NCBI GenBank assembly: GCA_900770025.1 | Contig: CAAGIW010000057.1 | Coordinates: 1 to 56,880, forward strand | Length of the DNA stretch: 56,880 nt | Source of the DNA: an uncultured Prevotella sp. | GTDB taxonomy: Bacteria; Bacteroidota; Bacteroidia; Bacteroidales; Bacteroidaceae | Direction: 5' to 3' | In this document: positions 51,454 through 56,880 of the stretch, piece by piece | How positions within the stretch are numbered: the stretch's first letter is position 1 | How the letters are laid out: the number at the start of each line of letters is the position of its first letter | Program-made: the position numbers and the translations under genes | Notes under the pieces: generated by a model | What the model was told of the DNA's origin: nothing | The model's input: the letters and a program-made list of their open reading frames with translations, nothing else | Database searches by the model: none

Positions 51454-52521
51454 ATGAGGGTTTATTGCTATCACACACAGAACGTACAGTATATCATGGA
51501 GAAAATGGAGAAGGGAGAGTTCCCTTCCCATTTCCTTTATGGCGGCACCCGACTCAAGGATCACGGCATCGAAGTGATATGGCACAAGAGTCTGGTATCC
51601 ACCTCCCGACTGAGGCAGATGCTGCACAGCGTCTGGCAGATGATGTTCGTGCACCGCCACTACGACGCGATATACGCCACCCACTACCAAGGTTTGGAAC
51701 CCCTGATCTTCCTGCGTGCACTCGGACTGTTCCGCAAGCGCATCGTCATTTGGCATCACCAGCCCATCGTGGTGTCAAGAAGTTGGTGGCGCAACAAGCT
51801 CGGCCGACTGTTCTATCGGGGCATCGACGACATGTTTTTCTTCTCGCAGAAACTCATCAACGACTCCATCCAAACGCACAAGGCCAATCCCTCCAAGTTC
51901 CACTTGGGGCACTGGGGCGCCGATTTGGAGATGTATGACCGCGTGACAGCGGAGAAAGTGGAAAGGAAAGGGTTTGTGTCAACAGGCAAGGAGAAGCGCG
52001 ACATGACCACCTTGGTGGCCGCCTTCAACAAGACGGGCGCCCCCCTGAACATCTATCTGAACACAAAGAACGGCAGTTTCAGCTACAAACAACTGTTTGA
52101 AAGCATGACCGTGATGGGCAACATCCACGTGGAGTTTCCCGACAAACTGATGCCCTACGAGCTGTCGAAGGAGGTGAACAAGGCGCAATGTGTGGTGATC
52201 TGCTGCAAGGAAACCGACTATACCGTGGGACTGACCACGGTGGTGGAGGCCATAGCCATGGGATTGCCGATGATATGCAGCCGCAATCCGCAGATACCCA
52301 TCGACATTGACAAGGAGCAATGCGGCATCAGCGTGCCCTACGGCGATGTGGAAGGATGGACAAAAGCCATCACCTACATGCAAGAACACCCTGAAGAGGC
52401 AAAGGAGATGGGACGCAGAGGAAGAAGACTTGCCGAAACCAAATACAACGATACCCTATGTGCCGCAGAAGTGGCACAGGTGCTTCTGAAGCATCATGCC
52501 TGCACTCCCAACAGGAACTGA
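51454..52521 (+). CDS. GT4-type glycosyltransferase
   Basis: This 355-residue GT-B-fold protein has no transmembrane segments. The C-terminal donor-binding domain is recognisable from YTVGLTTVVEAIAMGLPMICSRNP, the family-4 pattern with the Glu pair, and from GISVPYGDVEGWTKAITYM. The N-terminal acceptor domain begins MRVYCYHTQNVQYIM and contains ATHYQGLEPLIFLRALGLF. It probably transfers a sugar during surface-glycan synthesis; specificity is unknown. Its 3' end overlaps the convergent DUF6080 gene by 28 bp. Confidence 0.87.
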   Translation: MRVYCYHTQNVQYIMEKMEKGEFPSHFLYGGTRLKDHGIEVIWHKSLVSTSRLRQMLHSVWQMMFVHRHYDAIYATHYQGLEPLIFLRALGLFRKRIVIWHHQPIVVSRSWWRNKLGRLFYRGIDDMFFFSQKLINDSIQTHKANPSKFHLGHWGADLEMYDRVTAEKVERKGFVSTGKEKRDMTTLVAAFNKTGAPLNIYLNTKNGSFSYKQLFESMTVMGNIHVEFPDKLMPYELSKEVNKAQCVVICCKETDYTVGLTTVVEAIAMGLPMICSRNPQIPIDIDKEQCGISVPYGDVEGWTKAITYMQEHPEEAKEMGRRGRRLAETKYNDTLCAAEVAQVLLKHHACTPNRN

Positions 52522-53915
52522 AGCGTGACTGTGGTGTTATAGGCCAACAGGAAGAGGGCAAGAAGCGCCATCACGCCACGCAGCAGCCACCACAGCCACC
52601 TGCGCTGCTGCAAGCATCGGCAGGAGAAAAGCAGGGCTATGACCAACGGAACCACGAAAAGCCAATGGGGAGCCATGATGAACACCTCGTTGAGACCGAA
52701 GCCGATGCCGAGATGCAGCAGCATATCGAAGGCCCACCACGACAGTAGCATCCACATGAACGGCATACGCCTGCCTGCCACCATACCGCCCACAAAGAGC
52801 AACAGCAGCAACACCTGCGGCACATACTGCCACCAATACTTATAATATACCACCGCCGGACGACTGATCAGCGAGTCTTCCAACACCTTGTCGGTATGCA
52901 ACAGCACCGTCTCTCCCCATACATTCTCCACCCAACTATCCCAACGGGGGGTAGAAGTGTCGGTCCATTTCAGGAAACCATTCTCTGAAATGGGCGTGAC
53001 CACCGCCTGTTTTCTGCGCACAGGGCGACGGGTGAGACGGGCGATGCGGGCACTGTCGCCTGCAGCAATGGCCTGTTGCAGCAGTCGTTGACGCTTCTCG
53101 CGAATGGCTTGCTTGCGTTTTTCCTGCCGTTCCTTGGCCACCTGCTGATGAGGAATAAAACCGAGATGATGCTGCATCACCGCCATGCCCCACAGGAAAG
53201 CGGCAGGAACAACCACCACACACAGCAGATGACGCAGGGAGAAGAAGCGGCGTCTGCGGGTGAAGAGGGCGGCCAACCACGTTTTGATGCCATTGCTCAG
53301 CGTGACACCTGCCGTGAACAGGAAGAGCAACAGCGTGCTGCGGCCCAACAGGGACACACCCTTTTTGAGATGCACTCCTGCCACCCAGGCCGTGAAAAGC
53401 AAGAGGGTGAAGGAAAAAGAGAAATGATCGGGCACGAACAAGGTGAGCAAAAGATAGGCCATGGAATAGAGAAGCAGGCAGCAGATATTGGCATCCATCG
53501 GTCTGAGAGAGAGCACATCCACCAATATCCTTCTGCAAAACAACAGGGAATACACGGCATTGACCACCATCAGCAGGGCCACGATATACAACGCACAGTT
53601 GGTTCCCGTGAGACACATCAGACCCTGATTGACCAAAGTGAGGGGATAGAAAAGCAAGGTATAGAGGGGATGGCGGAAAGGATTGTAGAGCACGTCAAAA
53701 TGACTGAGCATACTGTACAGGTAAGGGTCGTAGCCTGAGATATGGAACAGTTTGAGCAGTGTCTCCCCCTGCTCATCAGGATTCATGGTGGTGGTGAGGA
53801 AAGGATAAAGTCTGTGGGCAAACACCACGTTGAGAACCACGGCCACCACTGCCATGACAAGTGCATGCCACCTTTCTTCCTTGCGTATGCCAAATATCTG
53901 CTTCAGTTTCATCAT
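52494..53915 (-). CDS. DUF6080-like polytopic membrane protein
   Basis: This 473-residue protein has about ten hydrophobic helices and a basic cytoplasmic loop (about 275-320: KERQEKRKQAIREKRQRLLQQ in part). The pattern MNPDEQGETLLKLFHISGYDPYLYSMLSHFDVLYNPFRHPLYTLLFYP (quoted in pieces) with an early Asp-Glu resembles membrane glycosyltransferases and matches what I know of DUF6080 proteins in Bacteroidales. The function is unproven. The start at 53915 is used because the longer frame begins with TTG inside the promoter. It overlaps the GT4 gene tail by 28 bp and is divergent from the next glycosyltransferase. Confidence 0.78.
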   Translation of the reverse strand: MMKLKQIFGIRKEERWHALVMAVVAVVLNVVFAHRLYPFLTTTMNPDEQGETLLKLFHISGYDPYLYSMLSHFDVLYNPFRHPLYTLLFYPLTLVNQGLMCLTGTNCALYIVALLMVVNAVYSLLFCRRILVDVLSLRPMDANICCLLLYSMAYLLLTLFVPDHFSFSFTLLLFTAWVAGVHLKKGVSLLGRSTLLLFLFTAGVTLSNGIKTWLAALFTRRRRFFSLRHLLCVVVVPAAFLWGMAVMQHHLGFIPHQQVAKERQEKRKQAIREKRQRLLQQAIAAGDSARIARLTRRPVRRKQAVVTPISENGFLKWTDTSTPRWDSWVENVWGETVLLHTDKVLEDSLISRPAVVYYKYWWQYVPQVLLLLLFVGGMVAGRRMPFMWMLLSWWAFDMLLHLGIGFGLNEVFIMAPHWLFVVPLVIALLFSCRCLQQRRWLWWLLRGVMALLALFLLAYNTTVTLQFLLGVQA

Positions 53916-53942
53916 TACAGTCCATCTTATATAAGGACGATG

Positions 53943-53950
53943 CAAAATTA
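53943..53950 (-). promoter_or_regulatory. Candidate promoter -7 box for the DUF6080 gene
   Basis: The minus strand reads TAATTTTG, about 28 bp before the start codon at 53915. No clear -33 element is seen. Confidence 0.5.
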
Positions 53951-53960
53951 CAGCATATTT

Positions 53961-53992
53961 TTTGTCTTTCTGATACTTTTATGGTATTTTTG
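53961..53992 (+). promoter_or_regulatory. Promoter of the 54012 glycosyltransferase gene
   Basis: TTTG at 53961-53964 and TATTTTTG at 53985-53992 are 20 bp apart. The ATG at 54012 follows 20 bp later, so the long open frame upstream to 53742 is not translated from this promoter. Confidence 0.7.
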
Positions 53993-54011
53993 TGAGAAAT
54001 ATCACCCGATT

Positions 54012-55016
54012 ATGAAAGCACCCTCACAAATAGATGTATCCGTTCTCATTCTTTTCTTCAATCGTCCGGAACCTTTGGCAAGAGTATTCGAGGAGGTGCG
54101 CAAGGCACGTCCGGCACGTCTTTTCCTGTTTCAAGACGGGGCAAGGGGCGAAAGGGATGTGGCAGGCGTGGAGGCTTGCCGCCGCGTGGTGGAACAGATT
54201 GACTGGCAGTGTGAGGTGCACCGCAACTACCAGACCAAGAATTTGGGGTGCGATCCTGCAGAATACGTTTCCCAGAAATGGGCTTTCTCCATCACCGACA
54301 AGTGCATTGTGCTGGAGGATGACGACGTGCCGTCGCAGTCGTTCTTCCCCTTCTGCAAGGAACTACTCGACCGCTACGAGCACGATGAGCGCATCTCTCT
54401 GATTTCGGGTTACAACATCGACGAGATAACCCCCGATGCCGACGGCGACTATTTCTTCACCTCGGCACTCAACATCTGGGGATGGGCAAGCTGGAAGAGG
54501 GTGATTGACCGCTGGGATGGGCAATATACGGCACTCGACGACGAGCGGAGCATGGCCTTGATGCACGGCGTGGTGAAGCAGAAAGGACTGCGCAAGAACA
54601 TGATTCCACGGTTCTATGAGCATCGAAACACCGGCAGGGCGTTCTATGAGAGTATCGCCCAGATGGATCTGTTGCTCACATCAAGCCTGTCAATCCTGCC
54701 CACCAAGAACATGATCAACAACATCGGACTGATGACAGACTCCACCCATTTTCAGGCATCGGGCCTGAATACCATGCCTAAAAGGATGAGAAAGCAGTTC
54801 ACATTGAAACGCCATGAGACCGACTTTCCCTTGCAGCATCCCAAACATGTGATAGAAAACACGGCCTATTTGGAGCGTCTCTATCGCCTGATGGCATGGA
54901 ATCATCCGTGGATAAAGATGGGATATTCGTTAGAAGAGCTGTGGTATCATCTGCGCAGCGGCAAGTGGTCGGCCATACTGAGCGCCGTCAGGAAAAGGAT
55001 TCAGAGGGGATTCTGA
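54012..55016 (+). CDS. GT-A nucleotide-sugar glycosyltransferase
   Basis: This 334-residue protein has a nucleotide-diphospho-sugar transferase fold: VSVLILFFNRPEPLARVFEEV at the start, RNYQTKNLGCDPAEYVSQKW, then CIVLEDDDVPSQSFFPFC with the metal-binding DDD motif, and FFTSALNIWGWASWKRV as the acceptor-side signature. It resembles the GlcNAc-transferase-like GT2 proteins found in Bacteroidetes glycan clusters. The start at 54012 is set by the promoter and by the beginning of conserved sequence. The 3' end overlaps the convergent HAD-GT4 gene by 29 bp. Confidence 0.86.
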   Translation: MKAPSQIDVSVLILFFNRPEPLARVFEEVRKARPARLFLFQDGARGERDVAGVEACRRVVEQIDWQCEVHRNYQTKNLGCDPAEYVSQKWAFSITDKCIVLEDDDVPSQSFFPFCKELLDRYEHDERISLISGYNIDEITPDADGDYFFTSALNIWGWASWKRVIDRWDGQYTALDDERSMALMHGVVKQKGLRKNMIPRFYEHRNTGRAFYESIAQMDLLLTSSLSILPTKNMINNIGLMTDSTHFQASGLNTMPKRMRKQFTLKRHETDFPLQHPKHVIENTAYLERLYRLMAWNHPWIKMGYSLEELWYHLRSGKWSAILSAVRKRIQRGF

Positions 55017-56736
55017 CCATCTCCTCGTATCTCTGCCGCATACTTTTCACCCCAAAGTTTTCCACAGCATAGTCTCTGCACTGCCGTTGCAGGGCAGTTC
55101 TATCGGCCGATGGAATCACTTCCCTGAACAGATGGAGATAGGCTTCCAACTCGTTATGCTGCACCTTGAGCGGCCAATCGGGAGGCATGGTCTCGCCCAA
55201 CCCCGGTGCATCGTTGATGATATTGGGCAGTGAAGCCATGGAAGCCTCCATCGACACGATGCTCAAGCCCTCGAACTCTGACGGCATCAGCATGTAGTGA
55301 AACGAGGAAAGATAGGAAGAAAGTCCGTGAAGGGGCGGCACAATGCTCACATTGGGCAGACCGGAAAGGCGCTGCTGCACCTCTGGGCGCAACGAACCAT
55401 CGCCCATGACATGAAAATGATAGCGGTTGTCGTCGGCCATCTGCTCCACAATACTTATCAACGTGGCAATACCTTTCTGCGGTTCCATTCTTCCTGCAAA
55501 GAGCACATTTACCTTGTTGGGCACCAAATGGGGATAGGCACGCTGCGGAACCTGTGGCACACCATTGTAAATGATGCACGGACGCTCGCCATAATGCTGC
55601 TGATAACTCTGTTGCACCGCCTCAGAGATGGCCACATTGGCACCCACCGACTGGAACCAGCGTTCGGCAATGCGCCCGAGACGCTGCTGTCCTGTCCACA
55701 GTCTTGTGTTGTGTATGGTGCGCACTATCCTGCATTTCTTGACCAGCCAAGGAAACATTTTGGCAAAGGAAAGCAGACAAAGGTCGGGTCCTTCCGTATG
55801 GGAATGGATGACCTGGGGGCGCCATTTCAGGAAAATGAAGAGGAACCACAGCGGGAAAAGCAGTGCCGTGATGCGCTCGAAAAGGAAGTGGAAGCGCACA
55901 TCGGGCATCCAACCCCTGTGACAGATGATGCCCTTGCGGCGCAGTTCGACCAACATCCCACGGGTATAGGCAGAACGCCCACGCATAATCTCCACAATAT
56001 GGTACTCAATGGCAGGGTTGTCTGAAGCGGCAATGTTCATTGCCACCTGTTCGGCTCCGCCCAAATCGAAGTGACTTATCAGATGAAACCACCTTAATTT
56101 CTTTTCCCTGAACGGCTTGTAATGTGCCTCTGCAGCCATTGCCAACAGCTCTTTGTCGCCACGGCTATCGCCAAAGGCCACCACATCCCAGAGATCTATA
56201 TCAGGCACCACCTCCCGCAAGCGTCTCACCTTCTCCGCACCATAGCAGTTGGGGGTGAGGAATCTGCCAGTGAGCCTGCCCTCTTCCACCTCTATCTCCG
56301 TACCTATGACCGTCAACCCGCAACGGGTATCGACGTCGGGGGCAACGTTCTGCGGCAGCAGATGGTCGAAGAATGGTTTCACCCAACGATCTACACTGGC
56401 GCTCACCACCACCATGTGTTCGCCCTGCCGCCCCATCTTCTGGATAAAATCCACCCCTGCCGCCCGCAACAGATGCAGGTGGGTATGGGCAAAACTGCGG
56501 CAATTAGCATCGAAATCAGCCTCGGTCATGCCCTTGAAAAAATGAGAGAAAACCCGCTGTTTGGCTTTCCAGTTGGGATAAAGCCTCAACAGCATGAGCA
56601 GCAACCAAGGGGCATGAAGCAGGAACCCCCACAGAAAAGCAGGCAAACCTGCCACATGGCGGATGAAAGCCAATAGCGTGTCGCGACAAGTCAGCGTGCC
56701 GTCAAAGTCGAAAACGTATATTCTTTTTCTCTCCAT
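54988..56736 (-). CDS. HAD-family phosphatase fused to GT4 glycosyltransferase
   Basis: This 582-residue two-domain protein joins two enzymes. Residues about 1-215 are a HAD-IB (SerB-like) phosphatase with IYVFDFDGTLTCRDT (nucleophile Asp), MVVVSASVDRW (motif II Ser) and VVAFGDSRGDKELLAMA (motif IV Asp pair). From about 218 (WFHLISHFDLGGAEQVAMNIA) a complete GT4-type glycosyltransferase follows, with the donor domain NVLFAGRMEPQKGIATLI and MLMPSEFEGLSIVSMEASMASLPNIIND. The junction YKPFREKKLRWFH leaves almost no linker. Perhaps the phosphatase acts on a sugar or lipid phosphate intermediate in the same glycan pathway. A 22-bp tandem repeat begins about 24 bp upstream of its start. Confidence 0.88.
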   Translation of the reverse strand: MERKRIYVFDFDGTLTCRDTLLAFIRHVAGLPAFLWGFLLHAPWLLLMLLRLYPNWKAKQRVFSHFFKGMTEADFDANCRSFAHTHLHLLRAAGVDFIQKMGRQGEHMVVVSASVDRWVKPFFDHLLPQNVAPDVDTRCGLTVIGTEIEVEEGRLTGRFLTPNCYGAEKVRRLREVVPDIDLWDVVAFGDSRGDKELLAMAAEAHYKPFREKKLRWFHLISHFDLGGAEQVAMNIAASDNPAIEYHIVEIMRGRSAYTRGMLVELRRKGIICHRGWMPDVRFHFLFERITALLFPLWFLFIFLKWRPQVIHSHTEGPDLCLLSFAKMFPWLVKKCRIVRTIHNTRLWTGQQRLGRIAERWFQSVGANVAISEAVQQSYQQHYGERPCIIYNGVPQVPQRAYPHLVPNKVNVLFAGRMEPQKGIATLISIVEQMADDNRYHFHVMGDGSLRPEVQQRLSGLPNVSIVPPLHGLSSYLSSFHYMLMPSEFEGLSIVSMEASMASLPNIINDAPGLGETMPPDWPLKVQHNELEAYLHLFREVIPSADRTALQRQCRDYAVENFGVKSMRQRYEEMVRIPSESFS

Positions 56737-56760
56737 TTTTATTCTTTCAGTATGACAGAT

Positions 56761-56880
56761 GGTTTATCAAAACAGCAATGATGGGCTATCAAAACAGCAA
56801 TGATGGTTTATCAAAACAGCAATGATGGGCTATCAAAACAGCAATGATGGTTTATCAAAACAGCAATGATGGGCTATCAA
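56761..56880. repeat. 22-bp tandem repeat (alternating units)
   Basis: Five full 22-bp units and a partial sixth, each with TATCAAAACAGCAATGATGG, alternate between GGTTTATC and GGGCTATC beginnings (56761, 56783, 56805, 56827, 56849, 56871), giving a 44-bp higher-order period. The array runs off the window edge. It lies in the 5' region of the HAD-GT4 gene, so copy-number change could move its promoter. It is unrelated in sequence to the hairpin-unit arrays. Confidence 0.93.

Noticed and set aside
53742..54011. N-terminal 90-residue extension of the glycosyltransferase
   Set aside because: The extension runs through the -33/-7 promoter at 53961-53992 and antisense to the DUF6080 gene start.

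Overview
The window looks like a chromosomal segment of a Prevotella-type member of the Bacteroidales. The evidence is a SusC/SusD pair, many 'SCG'-type lipoproteins, short C-terminal sorting tails on secreted proteins, DUF4249 and DUF6080 family members, and promoters of the Bacteroidetes type (TTTG near -33, TANNTTTG near -7) in front of most transcription units. Genus-level placement is inference from gene content; no rRNA is present.

Layout. 1-2932: a 22-bp repeat array, a secreted C1-family aminopeptidase and a TPR protein. 2996-9723: an aromatic amino acid operon (prephenate dehydratase, aminotransferase, DAHP synthase-chorismate mutase, prephenate dehydrogenase) followed by dnaX. It is preceded by an unannotated 25-codon leader peptide with eight Phe/Tyr codons in nine, plus a terminator and competing antiterminator. 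It is interrupted by an A+T-rich S23-like four-helix-bundle gene framed by inverted repeats. 9724-13467: asnA, a tRNA-Arg(CCG) and an M13 metallopeptidase lipoprotein. 13842-24390: a promoter, a 30-codon upstream ORF, bifunctional PutA, then SusC, SusD, a surface lipoprotein and a small secreted protein, ending at a strong terminator. Two interleaved perfect inverted repeats in the last intergenic gap form a candidate H-type pseudoknot. 24463-26618: an M64 peptidase and an inositol monophosphatase-family enzyme.

26619-28934: a ~620-bp non-coding repeat, a REP-like palindromic element and two tandem paralogous lipoproteins. 29052-36721: a tight minus-strand operon reading xth, dsbD, cysteine desulfidase-like, a GT2 fusion glycosyltransferase and a flippase. 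36913-42144: a small OM beta-barrel, an acyltransferase, a 9-bp CCGGAATAT-type minisatellite, a second four-helix-bundle protein and an S8 protease. 42426-46810: lipoprotein, TonB-dependent receptor and DUF4249 lipoprotein operon. 46911-47574: an inverted second copy of the ~620-bp repeat. 47689-56736: surface polysaccharide genes (flippase, three glycosyltransferases, DUF6080 membrane protein) around metG, ending in a 22-bp tandem repeat directly upstream of an unusual HAD phosphatase-GT4 fusion.

How the parts fit. The aromatic operon takes E4P+PEP through DAHP synthase and chorismate mutase to both Phe and Tyr, and its leader contains codons for both end products, which fits ribosome-stalling attenuation. 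The PutA-SusCD block with nearby M13, M64 and C1 peptidases suggests uptake and catabolism of peptides; this is inference from context. The most noteworthy regulatory finds are the Phe/Tyr leader-attenuator, the intergenic pseudoknot, the putA upstream ORF, and a family of 22-bp hairpin-unit arrays that occurs four times.
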